Assembly: GCA_016584305.1 (NCBI GenBank)
Contig: JACEEZ010016131.1
Span: 1-64,000 of the forward strand
From: Chionoecetes opilio
Taxonomy: Eukaryota; Arthropoda; Malacostraca; Decapoda; Majidae
Length of the DNA: 64,000 bases
Reading direction: 5' to 3'
The notes below the pieces were generated by a model, which was given only the letters and a program-made list of their open reading frames with translations, was not told where the DNA came from and made no database searches. Each line of letters begins with the position of its first letter. The stretch's first letter is position 1. The position numbers and the translations under genes were made by a program. Shown in pieces: positions 21,342-32,226 of this stretch.

Positions 21342-22218
21342 TATATACCACTACCTTGTGAGCTTGAAAAGTATATTTAATCACTCTACCCATGTCTACA
21401 ATTCTTAAAGACTAGTCAATTCGCACTGCAGTTTAATACACTGCTTAAACACTGCAAACATAGTAATAATAATGAGCTGTAGCTACTAATGTGTGCGTGA
21501 AAGGAACGGTGACTGTGGTGTGAGGGAGCGGAGGCCGTTGGAGAGAGCCTCGCCTAGTCGCTTACACAATCAGTGAGTACTGAGGGTGGCGCGCCTGCTT
21601 ATAGCCCGATTGTTGATGATATTTATGATGATGATAGTGTGGTTTTATGCTTTGTATTTGCAAGTATATACGGTTTCAAATTTCGCTACTCGTTTTTTTT
21701 CCGGGCGACGACTACGGCGGAAGGACACTCAGAGCATACCTTAGTGTTGGTCGCCACTCTGTTGATATTTTTGTAATTTGTTCATTTATAGCCGTAATAT
21801 GACACAGATGAAGACACAAAATGACACAGACTCTCCAGATAGCCCCTTCTAACCATCCTGAAATCATGGATGTAGTAATGTAAGTACTATTAACACCACC
21901 ACACATCTGTAAATCGAAAAAAAGTTGTCTTGGCAACTTTAGTATTATCTACGGTAGGGAGTTTCGGTCCAAGTGTAAACTAATACCGAAATAATGTACA
22001 ACACAAGAATAATTGTCAAAGTCAAAGAGCAGTTCATAGCGGTTGTTTACTAAGGGAGGGCCGCGGCGAGACTGACCGTCACTGACGCGCACAGTTGCCC
22101 AGTAGCTTGTTCAGCAACCGAGTTATCGTACGACAACCGGTGCAATTATGAGTTTGAAATTCTGTTCATGAACTGAATTGTTCGAAAAGGGAGACGTTCG
22201 AAACCAGAGGTTTGACTC
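21342..22218. mobile_element. Unassigned sequence ending in a Tigger-like end (family P)
   Basis: No gene is seen. The last 55 bp, read inward from 22218, are GAGTCAAACCTC followed by TTCGAAC at positions 17 and 33 and a diverged TTCATGAAC near 47. This is the three-direct-motif pattern of the other families, next to (TA)n. The opposite end was not found. Confidence 0.5.
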
Positions 22219-22466
22219 TATATATATATATAATCAAGTGAGACGTAATACCCCGTTTTTTATTTTACAATTGCAATTTCTTCACTATTTTTTTGTTACA
22301 TGATAATATTTTCAAAGAAAAACAATTACTAAATTTTATGAAACTTAAATTTTGTCACTTACATGAACACACAAAAGATATAAAGTAATCAGCCAGATCA
22401 AATGAATATGAAAATATTGCCATCCAGTCCCTTTACCTTTAAAGTAAATGTTATGTTATCCTACAG

Positions 22467-22596
22467 TTTCCTGTCCTTCGTCCCTCGGGTCGCCTTCTTT
22501 ACCTGCGGACACAGCGGCTGAAGGAGCAGCAGGGGAGGCAGCCAAAGAAGGAAGGATTATTATTTACCAAAGACATATTAGTTGGAACTCTTTCAG
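22467..22596 (+). CDS. NOA1: NOA1 exon (G-domain, upstream of G3)
   Basis: A 130-bp exon lies between an acceptor (ATCCTACAG) and a donor (G|GTGAGG). It encodes FPVLRPSGRLLYLRTQRLKE and then GLLFTKDILVGTLSG, ending in phase 1. The order and composition follow the NOA1 segment after the TTLN-type motif (human LLKFPI... RMFKRHQRLKKD, as I recall). NOA1 is a mitochondrial YqeH-like circularly permuted GTPase needed for mitoribosome function. The last G combines with GC of the exon at 29488 to restore a glycine. The previous exon, with the P-loop, is not found in the window. Confidence 0.75.
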
Positions 22597-24225
22597 GTGA
22601 GGGATGTATGCAGTGTATAAGCTTGGTGATTATCAATATTATCAACTAGTGTACATATTAGTCCATATTTTTACCTAACCAGTTTTTATTTGAAGCAATT
22701 CAATATTTGGATATACAGTAAAACCTCTTTAAGTCAGAACAATAGGGGCCCTACCCCTTTCTGACTTATCAAATATTATGACTTATCGGAAATCACCCTC
22801 TTTCCTCCCTCCCGTACAATAGATGCACAAAAAATACAATTAATAAACTAAAATATAAGAATACAATAAATAAATCACAAAAAGTCAACACACTTGTTTT
22901 GATGCTGCAGATGTGTCTTGTCAGAGGAGGGAGGGCTTGTATGTACAATATTTTTCAACCACTACTCTGAATCACTATCGCTAGTGAAAATCTGGGCATC
23001 AGATCAAACATAGTGAAGCTGGATACCAAGTCACACAAGCACTTGAAAACATGGAAAAGGAGGAAAGGCCCAAGATATGAGTAAGCCTACTATTGAATAG
23101 GGCAGGTATACAAACCAAATTAAATCATAAAAAAAACCCAGGCACTTGTGGTGTTTTTGACATGTGGTGAGTGCGGCACGCGATCCTGTCCGAAGTGGCG
23201 AGTAGCAGACTGCACCACAGATGGGTCCGATAAGGTAGATAGATGGCCAGTACATATGATGTGAAAATTAAGTTTTGCAGTGATTGGATATGTATGCAAG
23301 TGATAATTTTTGAGATACGGCAAGGATTTATGAGAGTTAGGATACGGGGAACGATCAGGCGGAGGCTGTAGCCCCATGTTGAAGTAGGGCGGGAGTTTCT
23401 CGTGGGTGTTGATGGAGGGGTTGTGGTAGTGGACTATCATACCATACCACTCTGGTATGGTTATGGAGATCACTTTTAAGTTTTTGTTCTCTCATACGTT
23501 GTCGAGACATGGTTTTCGTTCAGAATAAGAGACATTTTCGGTATTGTGATTGGCTGGCATTTTATATTATATGACTGTGATATGCTGGCGAGTCTCATGA
23601 CATCATTGTATTCGCTCAGCCACTTAGCTGATTTTCCTTGTGAGCAACATTATAGCACCACTGTTTAGCCTCTATTTTTTATATCAGTGTTGAGTGGGTT
23701 GCAGAATCAGATGCTTGTAATTATTTAACAATCTTCAAAGGCAACCTTTCTTTGAATGCACCACTAGTTCATTCACAGGCAGGTAGGCAACATATTGCCA
23801 GAGTGGACTTCAACGTAAACGGTGGACCAGAGATCCATTTTGTAAGTTGTAAAAATTAGCCAGTGGTCGTGATCTGGGTGTTAGTGTTTATTCTTTCATA
23901 CGTTCAGTTATAGGAATGAATATATTATTGCAGCGGATATATTTTAATTAAGCTAGTGGAAAGCCTACTAGACTGTAGATTGTAGAGCCATTCTCTGCTG
24001 CCAGCAGCCCAGGAACCCTGGCTGCCAACCTAAGGTCAACCGTCTACATAACTTATTTTATAACTGCAATAATTTAACTTCCTTTTACATATTTTAGAAA
24101 AAGAATATTTGATAATATTTGGATGCTTTTTCGAATTAAGTGGATACGTTTTTCTTATTGGAGCCCTGGAGGCCACTGCCAGTATGCCATTGAAAGAAAA
24201 AAAATTGAGATTATTTAAATGAATA

Positions 24226-25033
24226 CACTCGACCCTCAATTACCCGGACTATTAGGGGGATTAGCCTGGTCCGGGAACCCAAAAGTCCGGAAACCGCGGT
24301 AGTCCGGGAGGTGTAGCACATAACCCATGGGAAAAATTTATATTGGTCGATCCGATCTCCCGTCCATACCCATACATTTATACTCATTCACATCCATGCA
24401 TACCAAAACATATATAAATGATCAATTATGCATAGAAATTATGAAGTAGGCATATTGTTGCTTACCTTAAATCTAATAGGGATTATGTACAGGGGCGAGG
24501 GGTTCTGTGGCAGGCGGAGTTCCGGGCAGGGATCGCCCGCTCACAGCTGATAACTTGTAAACAAAACCGTATTCTTCACAAACACTTGCGACACTTCTGC
24601 CCGCTTCTAGTTTCTTTATTAATTCAAGTTTCTGTGGCACAGTAAGGTGTACTGGTTTACTAGTACGGTTTAAGTCCTTGGGCCGCACTACGGGAGGCAT
24701 TGTGGCGATATTAATAACAGAGCGGAGGATGTATAGACAATGGCGTCGATACAGTGACTAAGACGATGACTCTTGCCCTCTCACCCCGACCGCCCTGACC
24801 CCTAGTGGCGGCCGGACGCATATTTACAATTCGTTCTCGGCTTTTGGCCAGCCCCCCCCACCACCTCCCACATCGGCGGCCTTCTCCACCCGCTCGGCTC
24901 CACCCACTCACTCGCTGAATGCCGTACTTTCCTTAATGTCCCGGACTATTCCGGACATATGTCCGGGAGCGGAAAATGACCGGGAAATCCGAAATCCGGC
25001 AATAGGAGGTCCGGAAAATCCGGCTATTCATTG
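24226..25033 (-). mobile_element. Family J Tigger-like element nested in family K
   Basis: The left end has one direct ACCCGGAC motif and two inverted GTCCGG motifs 16 bp apart. The right end, read inward, has three CCGG-core motifs at positions 20, 35 and 51. TA flanks both ends. It contains the start of a CENP-B-type transposase reading inward from the three-motif end. Confidence 0.75.
24473..24700 (-). pseudogene. Tigger transposase N-terminus (CENP-B-type HTH)
   Basis: MPPVVRPKDLNRTSK leads into VPQKLELIKKLEAGRSVASV and CEEYGF, the first helix-turn-helix of the Tigger/jerky/CENP-B group. After GF the reading diverges and ends, so the second HTH and the DDE domain are missing. It would recognise element ends if made. 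Confidence 0.8.
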
Positions 25034-25153
25034 TATTTGCTATTCATTACGATTTTTCGGTAATTTCGACTTAACGAATACCGACTTATCGAGATTTTAC
25101 TGTATTTACACATGCATCTTATGAATATGAATGGAAAATAAAATTTGTCGACA

Positions 25154-27360
25154 TAGTAAAACCCTTATAACTCGGCAGGATAGGAGCTCTGGCCCTTGCC
25201 GAGTTATTCAATATGCCGAATTATGCAAATGCCCTCCTCTGATATGGGTAAAAAAAAAAAAATGTAAATACAGTACTGTAAAAGCATAAAAACAACACTT
25301 ACTAATGAACGGGTAGCAGCAAGCATGTAATCCAAGGAGAGGGGAGCCTTGTTGTAACATGTAGAAGATGTTAGGGGGACTCAGTCACATTTTAACACTG
25401 GTATCACTTACGCAATCACTTTAATCACTTTATAATCACCACACTGTACTGTATTGTATTGTATACAGTACTGTACCTGTACAACTTAATTTTACATCAC
25501 TTGAGCACTTAATTACTGCAACACTATACTTGTACCTTAAACTGTGAAACAGGCCTTAATCACTAATGTACAAAATTATTTTTTGTCACTCGGGGTCACT
25601 GCTGCTGTCAAAAATGTGAGCTGGCAGATCAGGGGAGATACTGCTCAGGAAGCTGCAACCAGGCTCACTACTTGTAGAGGGCTGAGGTTCCCTGGCGTGT
25701 GGCTTTGGTTTGAAGAAGGCTGAAATTTTCGTTTGTTTCTGACTTGTATACTGTCTCTTGATAACAGCATTTCTTATGTCTCTCATAAGGGTGTAGAATG
25801 TATCAAATTGGTGTTCCACCAACCCCTCCAAAGCTTTGTCCAGGTGAAAACGAAGCTGAGGCAACTTCATGCTGGCTGGCTGGTCAGCTTCATGGTCACT
25901 GTCAGCTTCAGCAGCAGCCTCCGCCTCCTGCACAACACTAGCTGCTATGTCCTCTTCTGTCTGATGGTGGTAGCCCAGAGCCTCAGCATCACTCTCCAGC
26001 CACTCGACTATGTTCTCCTCGTGACTTCGGGCTCACCACCTCTGTCACTGTTTGCAGTGAAATCTTCTAAACCAAACCCAGTGAAGTCCGCTTCTACTTC
26101 AGTCCCCTTCAGCAACTTGTTCCATGCATTGCTCACTGCTCAGGGTGGTGGACTTGAGCCCGTTCCATGCCTCAGCCCAGTTATACACAGTGTTACGTAA
26201 GTTGTACGCTTTGAAATTCGCAAGCGACTGAGCATCCCTTGTGTCCTCTTGTCCCTCTACCTCTTCTACCACAAGGCACTCCTCCAGCTGCTTGTCTCTG
26301 TAGTGTTGCTTGCAGGCCTCGATCACGCCTGGTCCACGGGCTAGATTAGGGAGCTAGTGTTGGGTGGCATAAACATCACTTTAATTCTACCACCATGGGC
26401 CTCCAGTTCATCTGTGCTGGGATGTGCTGGGGCATTGTCAAGTAGGAGAATGGCCTTGACATTCTCCATTGTGATTGCCAGCACAGTTGTCTGGAAATTA
26501 ATAACAACAGGCACAAAAAAAATGGTTTGAAACCACTCACTGGTGATTTCACGGTTAACCAGGCCGAGAGGTTTGCCCCTGTAGATAACAGGCAGGTTAC
26601 CATGACGTTTTTGAGTGCCCGTATTTTTTTTGCCATGCCTACAACCATGGGTTTTAGCCTGTGCGACCCGTCAGCAGTGTTCCACAGCACATTATGGAGA
26701 TCCTTAGCTAATTTCCTCCCTGGAATGTGCCTTTCCTGCTTTCATGCCTGGGTGTTGGTGGGCATAGACCTCCAAAAAAGCCCCGTCTCGTCAGCGTTGT
26801 AGAGTTGGGAGAGAAGGAGGCTAGACTCCTGGATAATTTTCTCCAATTTCTGACGGAAGGGCACCACCGATGCTTGATCAGCACTAGCACTCTCTCCCAC
26901 CACTTTTCGGTTGGCTAGGCAGTGGCGACTCCGAAAAGTGAAGAGCCACCCAGCACTAGCCTTGAAATTGGGTCACCTTTAAGTGCTTGGCCAACTTACA
27001 GCGGCGTTTTGGAGGTCAACCCCCCTTACAGTAACTCAAGCTGCTCGTTCCTGCTTTGTACCACTTGTACACTGCTGCATCCAGGGAGACGTTCTTAACT
27101 GGCTTAATCCTCTTCTTGGTAGTCTTGGAGGTGCTTGGATCCTCCAAAGTAAGGGCCTGGGCACGAATCTTCTCTATTATTTTCTTGATATCATAGAATG
27201 TGCTGGATTTGATATCAAACTCAGCACAATAGCATTCATGGACGCACCTGCATCCATCCTTGCCAGCACTTTCACCTTTTCCTGCAGGCTCAGGCTCTTC
27301 AATTTCATTCCTTCCTGCTGGAGACACCCTTGTGTGATGGAGCTGACATCTGAAATACAT
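25154..27360 (-). mobile_element. Family I Tigger element with decayed transposase
   Basis: The left end TAGTAAAACCC has one direct TATAACTCGG motif and two inverted GCCGA(G/A)TTAT copies 17 bp apart. The same end is present in the short copy at 46166-46828. The interior is a minus-strand transposase reading toward this end. The far end is absent: the element stops at the family A insertion at 27362. Confidence 0.8.
25586..27350 (-). pseudogene. Tigger-family transposase, nearly full length but frameshifted
   Basis: From 27350 downward: an HTH start (KSLSLQEKVKVLARMDAG), KIIEKIRAQALTLEDPS, then a middle part containing LYNADETGLFWR (26800-26835), the signature around the first catalytic aspartate of Tigger transposases. 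The second aspartate region lies at about 26400-26470 in a shifted frame and the third near 26310-26345. The C-terminal 115 codons (25586-25933) hold QTKISAFF, a PCNA-interacting (PIP) box, at 25712-25735. Many stops and frameshifts make it inactive. The product would cut and paste elements at TA in the nucleus. Confidence 0.85.
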
Positions 27361-27361
27361 A

Positions 27362-27865
27362 CAGGGAGTCCCGTTATACGAGCATTCGGTATCGAAGCCG
27401 AATGATAGATGTGTAAATTAGGGTCTATTTCAATATACGAGATCGAAAATCCAATGATACACATTCAAAAGGGTGAGTAAAATTATCAAGTTCAAAGCTA
27501 GCACCCTGGCGGACAAAGGGGATTTGGTTGACCAGTGAGTCTACCCTAGCGCCGGCCGAACCGATAGGATGAGCAATGGTGGGAAGGTAGGGTGGAGGAA
27601 TGGGGGGGCCCACCATTGCTACACAGTCACCCTATCAAAAATACCTGAAGGTAATTAAGCATATGCGCGGCACTGACCTTTAGGGGTAAGTTAGCAGGTT
27701 TGGGCCCCACCTGGAACCACTTACCTACCTTCTCTTAACGGGCGTTCCATAAAACGCTTTTGTTGGCTTATTTTATTTTATAATGTGCGTTATGTTTTTG
27801 GGAGTGGCTAATTTTCTTTCAGAATGCTTTTTCTACAATAGGTAGTAAGTGGGTAATAAACTGTA
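27362..27865. mobile_element. Family A MITE, left part only
   Basis: Begins CAGGGAGTCCCG after TA and continues with ATACGAG-type motifs and the family interior, then breaks off near 27865 at the junction with a family E composite. Confidence 0.75.
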
Positions 27866-27894
27866 CGTGCCGTGCGGCTCGCGTCGCGCCGCGC

Positions 27895-28914
27895 CCCAAA
27901 AACGCCGTACCAGTGACCTCCAGGTGCTGGGATTAAGGGTACCCTGGGTTAATTTGAGGGCTGTGTACCTACCGTATTTACAGATATACTTATTTTCCTA
28001 AAAACTACCTAAATGCCCCAGCCCCTGTCCACCGCAGTGAAAGGCTAACTGGTTAGCCTAGGGTTTACCCCTCCCGGGTTGCTTCGGCCACATACTAGAA
28101 GAGGAGGAGGGAGGACTTGAGATTGAGCTATTTGGGAGTCACCCAGCGGTTTTGGCTTAGATTGCAGCATATCTTGGTCAGCTGATGGTGGTGACAGTTT
28201 AACGGCAATAACACTGTCACAAGCCTCCTCTCATCTTTTCGGTCTCCGATCCGAAACCAGCCACAACTCTTTAATCACTTTAAGATTTTTTGGTAAAATA
28301 AGGAACGGCGGGTGTAAGTAAGGGCTCTATTTCGAGGTTTACCTCTATGCGACACCGGCTGTTCCTGTAGAGAAAAACACAAACAAATGGAAAAAAACCA
28401 AGCAAAACTACATACAAGCTATACAAAGCCTATTATAATACTATACTAAGCAGGAAGGAAGGAAGACGTGTCCCGTACGTCTCTTATGGGAGGCGGTAGC
28501 AGAGTAGTTAGCGTCAAGATATATGTCAAGCTTGAGCACGAGCTTGACAGACGACCTACAAAGTGATACTAAGCAGAAAAGGTCACAAGAAGAAGAAGTC
28601 TCCGAGGGGCGTTCTCGGTGATCCGAGTTCGATCCTTGATGAGGGCTGTAAAATCCACTTAAAATCTTTCTCTGCACTGTTGAGTGGCCTAAGAACACCC
28701 ACACGCTGCCCATTAACTCTAACTTCGATTGCGAGTGCATCGGAGGACACAGGGGGCAGCATGAGCATCTAATCACAGGCGTCACTATAGAAATTCTGTC
28801 TGCGCCACCACGGGCAAGGGCCAACCATTACAGCCCTCAAGTTAACCTCCAGAGCCTACCATCCCACTCCTGGAGGTCACTGCCTAACGGCGCTGTAGGC
28901 ACACACACACACAC

Positions 28915-28955
<41 letters not shown>

Positions 28956-29064
28956 GCGAAACTCGGGGATATAATGCGCGAAAGTCGGGATGATAAGAAT
29001 TTAGGACTCAGCGCGAAACTCGAGGATCGCGAAACTCGCATAGCGTGAAACTCGGGAGGGTAGT

Positions 29065-29065
<1 letters not shown>
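27895..29065. mobile_element. Family E composite, inverted relative to 18.7-20.1 kb
   Basis: Reading backwards from 29065 gives the same series as 18724 onward: three CGAGTTTCGCG-type motifs, the SINE, the GAGCTTGACAGACGACC tract, the TTTCCATTTGTTTG tract and the family F-type end. The opposite end is truncated near 27.9 kb, where it abuts family A. Confidence 0.8.
28590..28953 (+). mobile_element. tRNA-derived-type SINE with 38-base A tail
   Basis: Starts near the GAAGTCTCCGAGGGGCGTTC tract, has GAGTTCGATCC (B-box-like) at about 28624-28634, and ends with an A-run at 28916-28953. Orthologous in position to the SINE in the family E element at 18724, so it was probably inherited with that composite. 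Confidence 0.75.
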
Positions 29066-29120
<55 letters not shown>

Positions 29121-29487
29121 CGCCCTCTCTCTCTTACATATTATGTGGTGTGCATATGGTTACAGGCTTATATTGTGATTTTTTTAAGATGGTGAAAATC
29201 TAATCTTTCCAGCAAGCAGTAATCCTTCAGTAGAATTTTTATACCTGAAGGCACAAAAAGTTCAGTTACTTTGACAAGAACATTTTTACTATTTTCTTTA
29301 TCTATATTTCATCAGTATTTAGAATATTTCTTTAAATTTGAGTTACTGCCAATGAGGAAAATGCCCCTTAAGATTCCCAGTCAGAGTTAGTTGAGGAATT
29401 TTAAAAGAAAATTGAACTATTTTAAAATGAGATTTGTAAAAAAAAATGTTGTACATACCTTACTTTACCCTTTCCTTTATTTACTAG

Positions 29488-29672
29488 GCCATATTGGGAG
29501 GACCCTCGAGAAAAAGGAGAAGCCTGTTATAAAAGAAGACCCTTTTTCTACTGATATGAGAAAACTGCCTGTAGAAGGACCCAAACCCATCATGGGGATC
29601 AACTCGTCGCATGAGCAATATGCCCTCAGCAAGTGGTGTTATGACACACCTGGGACAGTGCAGCCAGAACAG
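29488..29672 (+). CDS. NOA1: NOA1 exon with G3 (DTPG) motif
   Basis: A 185-bp exon is bounded by a pyrimidine-rich acceptor (TTTATTTACTAG) and a consensus donor (CAG|GTAAGG). It starts in phase 1, matching the upstream exon, and ends in phase 0. It encodes HIGRTLEKKEKP, PIMGINSSHEQYALSKW and CYDTPGTVQPEQ. DTPG is the G3 (Walker B) motif that contacts the nucleotide gamma-phosphate via magnesium. The PIMG...W-YDTPG order follows NOA1 (human PVMG...HWFYDTPG, from memory). No stop or frameshift is present, so the exon looks functional. Confidence 0.85.
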
Positions 29673-30088
29673 GTAAGGCATTCATGATGCATATTAGATT
29701 GCAGCTACATGCTCATTAGAACATATACATCAACTATGCTTTTATCATCATGCTAGAAAGATGAAAGAGAGAATATTATGCTTAGTGTAAAATCAGTGAA
29801 TGAAGATGACTAACATAGAAAGATGGTTGAAGAATTATGAAAACTGAATGAAACATATGTAGATAAAAAAACGTTATACTGGAGACAGAAAAAGAGGGGG
29901 GCATAATGGAACAGATTAGTGAAAGTGAAAGATTTAAATGGGAGAACATTGGAAGTAAAATAAACTAATTAACTCAAAATGGAATTCTGAAATTAAAAAT
30001 GTGCAAAACTACATAGAAGCAACAGTGTCTCGGTTCAGTGGGGGTAAGAAACATATATATATATTATATATATATATATATATAATAT

Positions 30089-30137
<49 letters not shown>
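29673..30137. other. NOA1 intron sequence after the G3 exon
   Basis: Unremarkable AT-rich sequence ending in a (TA)n tract from about 30053. No exon, repeat family or RNA gene is seen. Confidence 0.5.
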
Positions 30138-30140
<3 letters not shown>

Positions 30141-31353
30141 TAAACCCTTTCGTATCCGGACCCTCATTATTCGGACTTCAACATTATTCGGCCCTCCTCC
30201 TCTTCCTCTTTTTTTTAAGGCTTATGGAGTTAGAGATGGTGTTAGAAGCCAGGCAGCCAGGCAAAGCTTTTATGATCCATCACTGAGCATATTCTTTTAT
30301 ACTGTCTTGTGGTTTTCTTGTTGTGTCCACTATTGTATTGTGAGTGATCTTAGGCCATTGAGCTTTTGACCCGAGATCCGCAACGGAGGTGGTATCTCCA
30401 GCTACACCCATCCCCACCACCTAGATATTACCTGGCCTTTTCTACCTTACAGCAAGGCCTCCCTCGGAGATAGGAAACGGGTAGGAAGACCCTGACTGGC
30501 TGGGCGAGTATGACGTCATCAACTTGGTCCATCAGTCACCCACCAATGACAAACGGTTTTCTAAAACCTCTCGACCCAATCGCAAGTCACAAGACGTATG
30601 ACACGGCCGACTTTAAATGTCGTGTCACGCAGACACTTTTTCCGTTAGGTTGCGGGGGTGCCGCGGCAAGATGTTTCCCCATCACTGGCTACCCCCGCCC
30701 CCTCGACACCTTTAAATAACCCTGTTATGTGACCACAGGTACTACACTGACCTAAATAATGACACGTGTACTTAACAAACAGCTCACCATAATCACTACG
30801 ATGTAAATAACTAGTAATAAGAACGTAAAGCCATGCCCACACTGCTGTCGAGCGACCTGCCCCGCCTGCGCCCTGCCTACCTCTCAGACACACCGTCATC
30901 CCGCCTCACCTGGGCCTTCCTGAAGAAGACAGGTCAGCTTACCACGCCTCTGATAGCACCATAGGACAGCATCATCATCATCATAGACTAGGATAGCATC
31001 ATAGGGCTCCTCCAGGGGTCCTCAAAGCCTCTACAACCAACACCGGATGAGGAGGAAGTCTCCGCCATCATGATACAGCTGCCGGCTCAGACGTAGGAAC
31101 TGACAGTACTGTACCTACACGATGTACAGTACTGTATTTATGTGTATTTTAAGGGGATGGAGAAACCGTAGATTTATATATTTACAATGATTTTATCTTT
31201 GATTTATTTGATATTTGCATGAGCTCAGAAATTTTTATGCACCTATTTTTTTTTTTTTTTTAATATGGGGGATATAATCCCCCCCATTATCGGATTCTTG
31301 CATAATTCGGACACTCTTGGCCCAATTAGTCCGGGTATGATAGGTGTTTACTG
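30138..31353. mobile_element. Family G Tigger-like element (complete)
   Basis: The left end CAGTAAACCC has T(C/T)CGG motifs at positions 18, 33 and 50. The right end has one direct CCCGGAC motif and two inverted (G/A)TCCGA motifs 17 bp apart. TA tracts flank both sides. The interior includes about 130 bp near 30830-30960 matching the 3' coding end of the Jockey-like LINE (LKKTGQL-type reading). Confidence 0.85.
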
Positions 31354-31391
31354 TCTATATATATATTTATATAGTATATATATATTATATC

Positions 31392-31422
<31 letters not shown>

Positions 31423-31441
31423 TATATATATATAATATATA

Positions 31442-32078
31442 CACACAAACCTCGTTTTTCCCGGACTAATAGGGGGGAGCACTGGTCCGGGAACCGCAAA
31501 AGTCCGGAATCCAACAGTCCAGGGAATTATCCTCAAAAAAAAAAAAAAAAAAAAAAAGTCCGATGCCATTACCCACCCCCGGACGTTTATCCTACTCTAG
31601 TATTTACTGTCGGCAACCGCCACTATCCACTACCCCGCATCGGGACTTTTACGTCCCCTGAGCATGTTGCCACCTGGCGGGAGGCAAGCAGAAAGTTTCA
31701 TAGTCTCAAGAGGACCGTTGCTGCACCAGGTGCAGTGGAGTCAGGGGACTGACGAGGCCGTGCAGGTGAACCGTGAGTGTGTGTGTCCAAAATTAACAAT
31801 ACGACCGCTGAGGATGCTGCCACCTGGCGGGAGGCAGCAGAAAGTGTTCAATAGTCTCATAGATGTTCCCTGCACCAGGGGCAGTGGGAGTCACGTGGAC
31901 TGACGGAGGCCGTGCCGGTGCACCGTGAGTGTCGTGTGCCCCAAATGTAAACCATACGACTGCTGAGCATGCTCTGCCACGCTAACGGAGGCACAGACAC
32001 TAAGACAGGGGTGACATGAGACACTCAGACCGCCGGACAACTTTGTCAATTTACGAACAGGACCAGGCATTTCAACGT

Positions 32079-32112
<34 letters not shown>

Positions 32113-32214
32113 ATAATAATCATCTGGGACTCTGACATTATACCCCTGGACCGGATTTTGGTCCGGCAAATCCGATTCGCGGGAATGAGGTCCGGGAAAT
32201 CGGAGGTTTGTGTG
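31442..32214. mobile_element. Family C TIR element, short array copy
   Basis: Same ends and TA flanks as 2786-3828. It holds two to three diverged units of the 153-bp repeat (31659-31980) and an A-run at 32080-32110. Small indels are frequent compared with the other copies. Confidence 0.85.
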
Positions 32215-32226
32215 TATATATATCTA

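Larger units (their letters stand above)
22716..25102. mobile_element. Family K Tigger-like element
   Basis: The ends CAGTAAAACCTC and CAGTAAAATCTC (inverse) are flanked by TA. The left end has one direct AAGTCAG motif and two inverted TGACTTATC copies exactly 17 bp apart. The right end has TAAGTCG twice at 15 bp and a weak third. There is no intact ORF. A family J element sits inside it at 24226-25033. The element lies in the NOA1 intron. Confidence 0.8.

Noticed and set aside
28620..28640. tRNA gene suggested by a B-box-like GAGTTCGATCC
   Set aside because: It is repeated in several copies with a long body and an A tail, so it is a SINE, and no cloverleaf is apparent.
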